Translations under genes and position numbers: made by a program
Part shown: positions 51,779-63,922 of the stretch, one piece after another
Numbering within the stretch: the first letter of the stretch is position 1
How the letters are laid out: every line of letters begins with the position of its first letter
Notes under the pieces: model-generated
The model's database searches: none
The model's input: only the letters and a program-made list of their open reading frames with translations
What the model was told of the DNA's origin: nothing
Origin: Gyrodactylus bullatarudis
Taxonomy: Eukaryota; Platyhelminthes; Monogenea; Gyrodactylidea; Gyrodactylidae
Direction of reading: 5' to 3'
Length of the DNA: 64,000 bases
Assembly: GCA_012064415.1 (NCBI GenBank)
Contig: SSNU01000310.1
Location: 186,001 to 250,000, forward strand

Positions 51779-54700
51779 TCAATTTACTAGTAGGTAAGTT
51801 TTCATATCACCTTTTCCCTTTACGAAAACTTCACCACGATATTCGAATTTGAATTTTGAGGAGAGCATGCTTGCAACATCTTCAGTAACTTGTATTTTGC
51901 CTTTTTGACCAGTTGAGTACATTCTACTTGCCACGTTAACAGCATCACCCCAAATATCATAAAGAAGTTTTGTAGTACCAATAACACCAGCGGTAACCTC
52001 TCCAATATTATAGCCAATTTTCAATTCAAATTTGAAACTGAACATTTGCGCGTTAAAATCATCAAGAGTACGTATTAGATCAGAGGCAAAATCCATGAGA
52101 GCATATAGATGTGCATTTGGGTCTTTGTTTTTTTCTCTCTCAGCTATATTCAAGCCAGATGCAGCCATAAAACATGCTCCGATTGTCTTAATTTTTTCAA
52201 CATCTTTGTATTTCTTTGAAGTAAGTAAATGCTCAAAGTCAGCAAATATTTCATTCAATACTCTCAACATTTCCTGGCCTCCTTGGTATTGTTCATCATA
52301 AAATTCCGAAAAATTTGCTATTGTAGCAAATAAAACACCAGCCTGGGGTATATGCTTGGAATATTTTTGAGTAGCAGACAAATCTTCCATAATATAGGAG
52401 GGAATAATATTAGCAAGAAGCCAGTCAGCTTGAAGCTTCTCTCGTGATATTTGATTCTTTGCTTGACGAGATTCTGTATATTTTTCAAAACTATTTCTTG
52501 CACTAACTTCAAACTCTCGATTCAAAATCCAGATCAATATCGAGTGCATAATTATTAAAAGGAGATATTCGAATACAATTCCTTCTTTTCCAAATACATT
52601 TTTATAGGTAGAATTTTTCGAGATCTCAATATTTTTCTCAACGAGGATTTTGTCACAGGACCATGAGTTGAATAAGAGAACTGTCGATAGGATGGCAATC
52701 GCAGACGCAGTAAGAGACTTTGTCCAGAAACTAAACATTGTGAAGAGAGTGACGCTATAAAGCATGAAAGAAAAGAATAGACCAATCAAACACTTATAGA
52801 CAGAATCAGAATGGAAAATACATGGATCAAAGTTTGATAATACTAGTGCAGATGGTAGGAAGAGAATGAGAGCTCCGATGATATTTCTGGGATACCATTT
52901 GAATATTTTTGAAAATATTTTCGAGGAAAGATTAGATCTATTTTTAATTTCTGAAATTTGACTTGTCTTGACGCAGTATCGAAAGTCAGCAATGATGACA
53001 TATAAAATGAAGATAGTCAATGTCAATCCAAAGATAGAAATCGCTATGAACCAAACTGAAGATGTTTCACCTTTCCAAAATGATGTGAATGATATTAAGC
53101 AAGCACATAGAGTCAAGACAAGAAATACTGTGAAAGCAACAGAGTTTATCTAAAGAAAAAAAAATTAGTAAGAAAATAATTATTAAAAATTTCAATGGAT
53201 GAGCCTACCAATTGTGTCATTTTGGGTGATGCCCAAGTTATAGTGGAGTTTTTCCTGATATTCTTCATGCCAATACATCTGTATGCATTTTCCAAGTAGA
53301 CATTGGAGAAATTGAGAGTGAATTTGGATATCCTAGGGAAGCTGAAGACCTGTTGGAGAAAAAAATGTATTCTAATTATTTTTTACACTCAAGGTACAGT
53401 GAAAATTTTCAATTTAAATAAAGAAAACTCGAATGGATACAATTTGTTAAAAACAAAAAATATATAGAAAGGAGAATTAAATAGATCGATCAATGAATGT
53501 GGGAATAGAGTGAAATATGCACGTAAAATGTTTATGGTTCACACATGAAGAATGATAAGAAATACAGTATCAAATCTAATTTATTATAATACTGTTAGTA
53601 AAAGCATCTATTTGTGTGTCTGAATTTGTTATAAATAATCAGACACATGGATATGAATTTATAGAAGGAGAATTCTGAATTATTTTCTCTAAAGATGTCC
53701 TCCTAATATTAATTATAATAATGGTGTAAAGAATATACTACAATTTATTCATTGTGGAAATAATCTGAGATCAAGTTCCACTTACTTGATCAACGTTGCT
53801 ATTGAATTCCTTTAGAGCGATAAGAAGATCACTGTCGTTTCTCTTCTTGAAGTTTGTATCTACTTTTGTATTTAATGGCTGTGTTTCGGGAATCGATTTA
53901 ATGTTGTCAGCTTGTTCATTTTCAGCAGGTTTCTGAATATTTTCAATCGGATCTAAAGGTTCTGAAGGTAGCTCGTATGGAGGTTTATCATCAAAACGTC
54001 GCTTGACAAAATAGGTCTTGATCACTAAAAGTTTATTAAGAAAAAAAAGAAAAAAATTAAAAATCGATTCCTTATAAAGAGAAAAAAATATAGAACGAGA
54101 AGAACTCACTTCCTTCGTCTTTTGTGTGTTTAATAGCATAACATTGTTCTTCCTTATCAAAAAATTCGACGAGAACTTTTACTTTTCTAATATCTGAAGA
54201 GTTTGATAAATAATAAAGTTAAATTGTTGATATAGTGCAAATTAAAAATTATTAATTACCTTCCAAGTCGTCGCCATTATCAACTTCGTAGACATCTTTA
54301 ACAAAGGCAAGAGTGGCCTCTGATATGTGAACAGTTCCTGCTTTGCCAGAACTTTCCATTTCATTTGCAAGAGTTACATCATGAGACCAAACATCAAATT
54401 TGAATCTTTTTGTACCGACAATACCACTGAGAACTTTACCAGTGTGCACTCCAACTCGCATATTGACCTCTTCTGAATGATCTCTGTCAAACTGTTGAAT
54501 TGCGACACACATTGACCTTCCCATCTCAACTGTTCTTTCAGCATGATCAGCTTTGGCTTCGGGGCATCCACAGACGCAATAATAACAGTCACCTAGTGTT
54601 GCGATTTTTTCACACCCTATTTTTTCACATAGACGATCAAATCTTCCAAACAAATCATTCAGAAGGTAAACCAAATGAGATGCAGATTTATTTGAAGACA

Positions 54701-55857
54701 TTTTCGTAAAACCGACTATGTCTGCAAATAAAATGCTGACATTTTCCATGAGGTCAACATGGAACTGCCTGAATTTTACAGCTTGTTCATTAGATGGGAC
54801 AATGGAAAGGTCAACTGCCTCAAGTTCTAGAGTAGAAAATAAATTGAGAAGGATCATGGATTTAAAAATCTGTTATCTTACCACCATTTTCACCATTCTT
54901 GACAACACTCATCTTCCTATCTTGACTTGAGTAGTCGTCTTCATCCGAGTCAAGATAATCAATAGTATCTTGGTCTGAATGATTATGAACTCCTTTATTA
55001 TTCCCGATTAAAGATGCAATACACCTTCTATTCTTCTTTTTCCCATGTTGTATTTGTTCTTGATTTGTTTTTTCAACTTTATTATTTTCATCTTTATTCT
55101 GATCACGCCAAACTTCATCAGCTAACTTTTTAGGCATGAGAGAACAGATCATATCGTCTCGAATTTTTTGCTCTTTTTTAAGTTCTTGCCGCATTAAACA
55201 ACTATGTCCAAGCCTTAGGAATGTACTCCTTCTTCTGACTTGACTCATAAGAAGTAGAATAAATCCAATGATATGAATGCAAATGTGACCAAAAATTAGG
55301 ACAAAAATATTTTGGTATTCTTTCAAATCATAGAGGAATATATTCAAGAGAATATTCAAAATACTTAGAGGGATAGTAATTAACATTGATTGCCATAGAC
55401 GTAGAGGGAAAAGGGCATAAATATTGACAACAATTTGAATTGCAAGACTAAAGTTGAAGGGTATGGTCATAAGAGGGTTTTTCTCGAGGAATAAGATCAA
55501 ATAAAACAGAGAGATAAAAATCCCAGTGATCAAGTAACAAGTTTGAATACGATTTGCTTTCTTTTTCTTTATAATCCAAGTGATAGCAAAGCAAACGAGA
55601 ATTAAAATTATAGAGATGAACATCATTATGGAATACGAACTGATAACATTTCCAGGATTAAATACATGATAAAATGCAAAATATGATAGTATGGCAAGAG
55701 TGAGATAGGATAGTGCTGTTACAAAACGATTGAAGCTTTGATTGAAAGCACATTGACTATAATATGATTCGAGAAGGTCAGAATCAAATCTCAAATCTGC
55801 AAGTCGTCCCGAACATCTTTCGAAGTAAACTAAATTGAATGAATTGACTCCTTTCAT
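51779..55857 (-). CDS. ADCY9: membrane adenylyl cyclase, ADCY9-like
   Basis: Makes cAMP from ATP at the plasma membrane. Exons (minus): 55857-54882, 54826-54260, 54193-54110, 54024-53786, 53349-53209, 53149-51779; 1,125 aa. The N-terminus (RLADLRFDSDLLESYY) resembles ADCY9. Six TM segments follow (about 45-230), then C1a in exon 2: VSILFADIVGFTKM and TLGDCYYCVCGCPE supply the two metal-binding Asp, with RFKFDVWSHDVTLAN. A second TM cluster (about 670-890) leads to C2a with FYDEQYQGGQEMLRVLNE, KIKTIGACFMAASGLN (adenine-binding Lys) and LYDIWGDAVNVASRMYSTG (adenine Asp, catalytic Asn and Arg). All catalytic residues are in place. Human ADCY9 is longer (about 1,350), mainly at the C-terminal tail, which is absent here; the protein stops about 10 residues after the core. 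Confidence 0.92.
53350..53785 (-). other. intron 4 of the adenylyl cyclase gene
   Basis: 436 nt between exons 53786 and 53349, AT-rich. No gene or recognised repeat. Confidence 0.6.
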
Positions 55858-56062
55858 TAATAGTGATTAGGAATAGTGGTGTTTTTAATTCAGATTCTAG
55901 AGAAACATTTTAATGTGTGCGCCTATAAATGAAAGCTTAACGTATCCTTAAAATTTAAACAGCTTTTTAATTTTTTTTGGCAAAACTATGATTGAATTTT
56001 CTAAGAATGATAATCATTGTAAGGATTTTCATCATATAAAGAGAATTTCCAAATAAGTTGGA
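55858..56062. promoter_or_regulatory. compact divergent promoter, adenylyl cyclase (-) and tetraspanin (+)
   Basis: Only 205 bp separate the two start codons, the shortest head-to-head spacing in the window. No defined promoter motif stands out. Both genes encode membrane proteins. Confidence 0.55.
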
Positions 56063-59000
56063 ATGCATAATAAAACATGTGATAACTTCTTAGTTTTTTC
56101 TTTTCTTTTTCTGAATATCGCTATCATGGTAAATGCCCTTCTTATAATGTATTTAGCTGACTGGAATATCATTTTTTGTATTTGCTCTCTACTGCATACT
56201 CGAACCGTCAGTACAAACTGCGATCAAATCTGCAAGTTACAGTGATCAAATAGAAATTTTTCTTTATTCTCTACTTGGAAATGGCGTAATGTTTATCCTC
56301 TTCTCAAGTCTTGGATGTTATGGTGCGTTTTCAAGATCCCCTTGCTTGCTTGGAGCATATGCTACTTGTTATATATCAATAGTAGCTATGGAACTATGTA
56401 TTTTAACCCTACGGTTTCTATTTGAATCGCATGTAAGATTCTAATGTGCTTACTTTTTTGTAGATTGTCCATAAAATAAATGACGTTATCAACAACATTA
56501 TCAAATCATATTCCATTGGGTTGAATTATGAATACAGAGATGCAATTTTCAAATACGTTAGTACCTATCTTGAATAATATTTTAGTTCAATTGTTGTGGC
56601 GATGAATATCTCTCCAGCAATCCTTCAGATTTGCCTTTAGCTTGTTGTGAAAACTTTACTATTTCTGCTCAAGATCACCAAAAAAGTTGTAAATTAAATG
56701 ATGCCTATAAGGTAATATCGTTAAATATTAAAATTTTAAATAAATAATTATTTAATTGCTTTTTTAGCAATGCACAAATATCATTCCCGGTGTTCTTCCT
56801 CAAACAATTAACATTGCAACAATTTTATTAGCCATTTTAACAGCAATTAAAGTAAGTCTTTTGATTTTAATTATTCAAATACGAAATTAAAATAATATGA
56901 CCATAGAAAATTTCAATAAAAAAAGAAATTTGGACACACAGTTTCTCGAAGCTAAAGAGTTAGTGCAGAAACATAAATCAATTAACATTGCAATTTATGT
57001 AGTAACCTTTTTAACACTTTTTGGTTCATTGGCATTAAATTTTTTTGGTTATATCTGTGAAAAATAATTTTCAATTTTCTTCATTCTTGGAAGATTATAT
57101 CCCAATCGTGAATTTAAATATAATTTTCTTCTGTAGTGTTATTTAAAATCCCCTGGGCTAACACAATACTTGTCAAAGAACTTTACTTTGTTCATTATTA
57201 CAATTATCGTAATCTGTAATTATTATTATTCAAGATTTATTGCAGAAGCAGATTTTAATCATACTTGAACCGTAATTTTTGATTAAAAGCTTTTTTTCGA
57301 GAAGAAATATGAGAATAATCATTTTTAATCTTGTAAGTGAACATTTCATTAATTATTTAAATTTCTATTTCAAAAATAATAGCTGGAATTAACATTACAA
57401 GATTTGAATTTATTATTAGAAAAATTACTAATCTTAATATAGTTTAGCATTGATATCAATATTATATTTATTATCAAGTTAATTTTAATTATAATTAAGC
57501 ATATGAATTTTATTTGGTTTCTCACAGAATAATAAGTAGGATAGGGATTCCTCACATCTCTGAAGCTGTAAGGATATTGAGGATAATAGTCTATGTAGCC
57601 AAAGTGAAAAAAGTCAAAAAAGAGAGGGCTACTATACGAAAAGAGGCCATTGGTAGAGGATGGGAAACAATTTTGGATTATCTCACCAATCGACGATGAT
57701 AGTCGGTGATGTTTTTGATTAAATCCGCAGCCTAGTCAAAATTAAGAAGGGTGACTTGTTTGAAGTTCGAGAGCCTTTAATTCAATAAGATTTTTCAGTG
57801 TAACAATAGTATTGTTATTCTTGTAATCCCAAGGTTCCTTGGCAATTGATTCTATCATACAAAATTTGAAAAATCAAATTAATATTATCTTTGGTCTTCA
57901 GATTTCCAAGTTATCAGCTGATGAACTAACTAGTGATTCCTCCAGAGATTTAGGATTAATCTTACAATAATTTTATCATCAAGTTTCTATCATGTTAATT
58001 TTAATCAGTTTAAAATTGAATTCATAATTTTTGTCTTGCGATCGGTGATTGATAAGAAGAGATTAATAATTTTCATACTCTTTGTATGGAAATCTTTCTC
58101 ATCATTTATAGTGTCTATATTTATATATCAATTAATGAACTAAGACATGGAATAAGTAGAGAATTTTATATTGATGAATATCTTTGTAGATTTGCTTTAA
58201 TTTGATTGGTTCTCTCAAAAAAGAGGTTTTTTTAAAAATTGGGTGCCTCGAAGTGGTTATGACGACAACTGTACTGTAACTCTATGATATAATGTCTATA
58301 TATGATCACTAGGACCTCAAAGAATAAAAAATGTAATACTAAATAAAATCAATAATACAGTATCTTATAAACTGAAAAATAAGTATAGTGGTCGAATTAA
58401 TATATATGTGAAACACTTTCAATCTTGGGGCTATTTTTCATCATGGATTTTTCAAATCTAAACCATTTGATACATCATTTTTTTCTGAATATTTTTTTCT
58501 ACAAGTTCATCTTTCATCTTGCATTAGTAAAAATACTATTTTCCATAAATGTTGAAAACGAACTAACATTCTTCATTATTAACCTAAAAGTTCTCCCTTT
58601 GTTCAATTATATCAAATTATTTTTTGACTATCGATCTTATTAATGTGTTAACTTCATTTTAAGTTAACCCCGAGCACTTTTTTTGAATTTCTCACCAGGT
58701 TCAACGGAATTTTCAAACTGCTCCCCGTTTGCATAAACTCTGTGAGATATTTTTTTGTCTTATCTTCTGAATCACCTATAAAAATTATAATATTCAAACT
58801 TGTCACAGATTTTGAAGCACCAAGTTACACAGATGGGAATTTTATGATTTATCAAATGGTTTTGATTTGAAAAATTTATCCTGTAAAATAGTCCTAAAAC
58901 TGAAAATATTGAAAGTGTTTCACATGTATTCGACCACTATAGAAAATAGTACTTTGAAGAAAATTTAAGAGATTTTGAGCAAAAATTAATTCTTTACTGT

Positions 59001-60677
59001 AAATTCATGCAAAATTTAGATCTTGTGTCCTCTTCTGAGTTTTTTTGAAAATTCTTCTTGATAGAAAACTGCATATTTTACAAAATAAATCCTTATAGTT
59101 GAAATTTTCAATTCTAAAAGTAATGTTTTCCAACAAAGCATAGCTTCCATCAAAATGCTAGCTGCTTAATTATAATTATTTATAATTCATTATAATGAAA
59201 GCTCTGTATCAGGGAACTAATTATCAATTCATAAAAGATTTTAATTGCTCGTTTACTAGTTGAGAAATGCTATATATTTTCTTTTGATTATCAAAACTCA
59301 GCCAGTCCTTTTTCTAGAGTAAGAATAGACCAAATAGTACTGTTTTGAGGCCCTAATAAGTTGTTACAACTTGTCAGTAATTAAGTATATCATTTTAACC
59401 CTATTTCATGTTTAAAAAGTAATTTTGCGTGATCCCTGTAAATTAAATATCTAATATGCGTTTATATGTTACTGTGAGTCTTGTTAATTCACTAGTGTAT
59501 GATGGTAATCAGTGTGACTTAAGTGAGTCAAGCTAATAAGCTCTCATTACCCAAACACACTGAGAAGGTCAGTGAATTGTGTGTCTGAGAGATTGATTTT
59601 CGAAGGAAAATTTTCAAGATGCTGGCAAATTCCTACTTTCAAGATAGAAGACAACTGCGAAATTCAAATTCTTGACGTTGATAGAGGAAGGGGCGTTTTC
59701 AAATATAATATTCAAATGTATTTGTATTAGAGATTGTAAATGTAAAAAGAATCAAGTTTTATGTAACTCTAGATCATTCTTTTATTAGAGGCAATAAAAA
59801 AATAACTCATGCTTTTATTTTTTCTCATAAATTTTAATCAAGTAGTTGAGCTGTTGAATAAACTGACCTTCTCAGTGTGACTGGATAATGCGGGCTTATT
59901 AGCTAGACTCACTAAAGTCACACTGATTACTATCATACACTAGTGAATTACCAAGACTCACTGATTTCCCAGACTCACAATATTTTTTTACAGCTAATCT
60001 AATCATTTTCAGTCATTTTTTGTACTTTATTTGTAATAACTTATCAGTAATAAGTTATTAGTGAGTATGGTTTAAACTTCTTTTAATTTTGAGTTGATTT
60101 TATTTTGAAAATATACATAAAATATATTGAATAAGATTCAGATTATTATAACTCGGTAAGCATTCTCTTAAACGTTGAACAGAATGCTTTATAAAATTTT
60201 GCTTATCATTCATTTAAGCTCTGTATCGTGTTTCTTCTTCTCCAATTTTTCCCACATGCAATAAATCTTTGGTTTAACTCATGTTCCTCGTGATTTTAAA
60301 ATAGCAAGCTTGTTTTATGAGATGCTCTCTTATGATACATACTACATACCAAACGCTCATCATTGAAGTGTACTCATTACACAAATTAGTAATTTTTGTT
60401 TGTTGGTTTTATTTGTATCATTACTAACAGTATTCTCTTTCGATCGAACTCAATAAAAATACATTAACAAACTAAATTTCAGCTAATCGGAGTGATATTC
60501 AGCCTGATATTGTGTTGTTGTTTCCGATGTTCTGAATCCGCCTTGATCTATACTGAAGTAATTGAGATGGATAATTCCTCTGAGAAGAAAAACTATTCTT
60601 CTCCTCAATTTCCATCGAAGGCCAAGAGATCTTGGGACTCATCCATCATTGTGGATGAATACGATAATGAGAAATGA
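56063..60677 (+). CDS. tetraspanin
   Basis: Four-TM organiser of membrane protein clusters. Exons: 56063-56128, 56157-56432, 56464-56556, 56586-56711, 56768-56851, 60483-60677; introns 28, 31, 29, 56 and 3,631 nt; 279 aa. TM1 is split by the first intron (FLNIAIM|LTGISFFVF). TM2 and TM3 lie in exon 2 (SSLGCYGAFSRSPCLLGAY between them). The large extracellular loop has the CCG signature (FNCCGDEYLSSNP), a second PLACCENF pair and YKQC. TM4 is formed only when exon 5 joins exon 6: ILLAILTAIK|LIGVIFSLILCCC. Exon 6 also supplies a 45-residue cytosolic tail. AATAAA at 60752 supports this end. Without the long splice, the frame would end at 56890 with a poor TM4. Confidence 0.85.
56897..57067 (+). 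CDS. possible 56-aa single-TM micropeptide inside tetraspanin intron
   Basis: The ATG opens just after the read-through stop of tetraspanin exon 5. A basic/acidic N-half (FLEAKELVQKHKS) precedes one strong TM helix (INIAIYVVTFLTLFGSLAL) and a CEK terminus. The order 'EAK..V.KHKSINIA' loosely recalls the second half of CD225/dispanin proteins, but the first half of that domain is missing. It may be chance, an exon of an alternative transcript or a true small gene. Confidence 0.3.
   Translation: MTIENFNKKRNLDTQFLEAKELVQKHKSINIAIYVVTFLTLFGSLALNFFGYICEK
58386..58939. mobile_element. Tc1/mariner-type MITE with TA target site
   Basis: Inverted ends TAGTGGTCGAAT at both sides continue, with a small gap, through GTGAAACACTTTCAAT, about 35 bases of terminal repeat in all. 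TA flanks both ends (58384-58385 and 58940-58941). The GTGGTCG-type end and TA target fit Tc1/mariner. The internal hydrophobic frame at 58425-58643 shows no transposase feature, so the element is non-autonomous. Confidence 0.75.
59473..59979. mobile_element. deletion derivative of the integrase element, with both terminal repeats
   Basis: The left (59473-59590) and right (59862-59979) ends are inverted copies of about 115 bp starting TGTGAGTCT. The left end and following bases match 14039-14210, and 59635-59705 matches 15425-15505, both within the integrase element of SK intron 5. So this is an internally deleted copy that kept its ends and a piece of the 3' coding part and lost the integrase. 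Confidence 0.8.
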
Positions 60678-61631
60678 AACTTCCAGTTGGATCTACCATC
60701 CAATGAAAAAACACAATCCCAAGTTTAAAAATGATGATGCGTAAAGGCAACAATAAAGTTTATCTAATCTAGTCTAATATAAATATCTGAAACTGTAAAA
60801 ATAACTAGAAAAGAAGATGATTATCCTCAAAATTTAAGAGATCTTTAATCTTCACTTCCTGATCCTAATATTACTAAAATATAGATTCACTTGATAATAG
60901 AAAAATTCGTAAAATATTCCAATCCCCTACTACCCTTTCATTCAATGAAATTTTAGAAAGATTTAGCCCAAACGAATCACTGCATAATTCCTTTTGTTTA
61001 TCCTTTACAATTTGCTCATTTTATTTTTACTCTGTTACTAATTGGACAGAAAAAATCGTAAAAACATTTTTTGAATAATTTTGCTCAAACTTTTCTCCTC
61101 GGTCCTCTTTTACCATAACAATATATTGTATAACAACTATTTTTCCAATTTTATGCAAATCAGTGTCACAAAAAATTTATTATTATTACATAAAAATATA
61201 ATATTTAGAATATTAAATGATATGAATTTGTGATCCTCTATTATTCTGTTCCAATCATTGATTATTGTCGACAAATCTTTAGAACAACTATTGTAAAGGT
61301 AACATTAATACTTATTATGATGCCTGAATCTAGTCAAATGTGATGCTATGTTTATTTATATTCCAACACTCAGGACCAATTTGAAAGCAACTCTCCCATG
61401 ACAACAATAATCTATCACTCTTTCTATAAAATATATATAATATATCTTGTTATATATTCTCAACATTCTCCTTTCTATTTCAAAAAAATTTTCTAATTCC
61501 TTAACAGAGTAAACCTGTAAATCTCCCGCCATATACAGTTAAATAACGAAAATGATTTATGAAAAAAATATATATATTTGTAACAATCTATGAAAAAGGG
61601 ATCCGCTACCTTTTTAAATAATAATCAAGAC
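60678..61631. other. convergent intergenic region, tetraspanin (+) and PDS5 (-)
   Basis: Contains the tetraspanin poly(A) signal at 60752. The rest is AT-rich; no gene, RNA or repeat recognised. Confidence 0.5.
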
Positions 61632-63922
61632 CTAATAATTCCTCTGTCTCAAAGTTCTTGATGATCTCTCCTTCATGTCATTCGTCAAAAGTAAGCTGCG
61701 TTTCTTCTTAATTGGTAAATCATGTTTTGCTTTAGCCACCTTATCATCACCATCATCTTCTTCTTCAACGGAGATTTTCCTGGTTCTTTTCGTGCCTTTT
61801 GATGAAGAGAAATGATTTTCAATTAATAATTAATTGTGGTGGAATTCATTTTGAAGACTCACTATTACCACTCGAATCAGGTGAATGTACTACGTTTGAG
61901 GTAAATCTGGGTACAAAACATAGAGTTAAATTAAATCGAGCAAAGTTTATCATCATTATGAATGTCTCTGTTTTAAAAAAAAACTAACTCAATATTCTCT
62001 TTTTCTACATCATCAAAGTCAACATTGTAACAAGGGGTGGATAGGCTGGATTTGATTCGTTCACTCTTCCTAGTACTAACAGACTTATTTGAAATTCCAG
62101 GACCTTTATCTTCACCCTCTGAATCAGCACTCAAATTTGATTTATCATCAGTTTTCCTGGAACCCTTGGCTTCATCGATAATTTTATCAGATTTCTTTGA
62201 GGGCTTCAAGAGTTCTTTTGGTATTGAATCCTGCATTTTTGAATTCTTGTGGGGAGTGAATTTTACAATAGGATGTTTAGAGAGTCCATTTTCGTTATCA
62301 AAGAGTTGAGCGAAATCTTGATTAGTAAAGTCAGGTGGTGCAGGTCGATAAAATCGATTTGGAATCATAGGGTCGACATGAGTAGATGATAATTTGACAT
62401 TATTGCATCGTGTTAACAATAATCCAAGGGCTATATCACAACAGATGTAGTTTTTCTATGAAAAGAAATTGTAAATTTAGTATTGTTTTCATAACAGGAA
62501 GAATCTTTGTATGGCTTACTTTAACGAGAATTTCATTAGAAGATTTGGATGAGTCCCGATAATGCTTAATTGACTCGATGAGTTTTCTTATCATTGAAAA
62601 ATCTGCTCCGGATGCAAGTATTGGTTCTAGTACGAACCAAAGTGCCCTTCATTAAAAAAAGTTGGGGTTAGATTTAAAGTTTTCATACCAATTCAAAATA
62701 ACAAACCTTTTTATATTGGTCAGGAAATCTGGATCGTTGGTTTCTTTCCATTGTCTCTCATGCGACAAACAGTGTATAACGAAGATGATGATATTTTCAT
62801 TCATGATTTCAAAGAGAGCAGTAGATCGGGATTTCTTGGAAAAGTTATAAATGTGTTTACGAATTTCAAGTAGCTCCTTAAACTGGGCTAAAGCTCTAGC
62901 CTTGAATTCCTTGTCCATTTTATAAAGACCAATGAGGACAAAAACGGCCAAGAAAGAAATCGACAACTTTAATTGTTTGAGTTGAATAACCAGCTTTTTA
63001 AAGAATCTGTTCCTCAACTCCGAAGAGGGGTCCTCGATTAGTCTCAAAATATTGTAATGATCATCAACATCCATGAGATTATGAAGATTTGTCTGACAAC
63101 ACTTGAGGTAACCGCAGATTGCAGCAAACTTGATGCGGGCACAATCTCCTTCGCTAAAAGGAAATAAATTTTACCTCTAACATCGTTAACCCATAATTAA
63201 AAGTAGAAAGTTAACTATTCAGCTATCATCTGATAATTTTATCCAATGGTGAATTTGGAGATTTTCTCTTTTCTGAAAAAGTCTGATTTCCGGATTAGTG
63301 CCGCATACTAGTATAAATTTTGATACCAAGTGAAAGATTATGAAAAAAGTTGATCTTAATTTAAATGACATATAGGATTCCCTTTTATAGAAAGGGTGTA
63401 TGGAGATTATCCTACTCAAATATATTTCGGTTGGCAGAAATATTTTAATTAATATTTAAATGATATAGAAGTTTAAAATTATTCCGTAGCATTTCAAGTT
63501 AATCACAGCATAAATATCGATCGAGTAGAAATTAATTACTTCTTAGAGATTAGTCCGTGAATGTTGCCATTCATTTTGATGGTACGAATAATTAATTGAA
63601 AGAACATCTGAGTGAATTTCTTCATTGCTACTTCATCACTATGTATGCAGCAAGAAGTGAAGAGCTTGAAAAACGCCAGACAAGTAATCAAAGATTCATG
63701 CATATTATTATCAGTGGTCCAAGTGTCTGGTGACTTTCTTGTCGTCAATTTCATATTTGACAGACTATTCTCTTTGTGATCTTTGAAGATGAAATTAATC
63801 AGGGGTGCAATCATTTTATGAATATGAATGGGTGAGTATTTTGGTAATGAACGCATGATAGCCGACATTGTATAGATTTGTAGCCAAATATTTTCCCGAT
63901 CCAAGTTATCATCAATACAAGT
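61632..63922 (-). CDS. PDS5: cohesin regulator PDS5, C-terminal part (5' end outside window)
   Basis: HEAT-repeat protein that controls cohesin on chromosomes. Exons seen (minus): 63922-63540, 63153-62707, 62646-62520, 62455-61989, 61906-61863, 61795-61632; 543 aa. The first block, LINFIFKDHK...SPDTWTTDN, fits the family's 'FIVKDLLMND...LWVPDEE'. Next, ARIKFAAICGYLKCC and HYNILRLIEDPSSELRNRFF match 'LRLAAGSAIVKLA' and 'LAINDECYQVRxxF'. Then FVIHCLSHERQW, NIKRALWFVLEPIL, and DPMIPNRFYRPAPPDFTNQD (human 'DPVLPARFFTQPDKNFSN'). The tail is disordered, with KKRSLL and a basic SSRTLRQRNY end, like the vertebrate AT-hook tails but shorter. Introns are 60-82 nt apart from one of 386 nt. The small exon 61906-61863 rests on phase alone. 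Confidence 0.9.

Larger units (their letters stand above)
56852..60482 (+). other. 3.6-kb last intron of the tetraspanin gene
   Basis: The only long intron of this gene. It holds two mobile elements (58386-58939 and 59473-59979) and a 56-codon frame at 56897-57067 with one TM segment. The rest is AT-rich. The 57514-57699 frame is basic but has no recognisable motif. Confidence 0.6.

Noticed and set aside
57514..57699. Basic 61-codon frame in the tetraspanin intron
   Set aside because: No start context, splice sites or known motif; most likely chance or an unrecognisable element remnant.
58425..58643. Hydrophobic 72-codon frame
   Set aside because: It lies wholly inside a Tc1-type MITE; the composition is just AT-rich codons (F, I, L, N).
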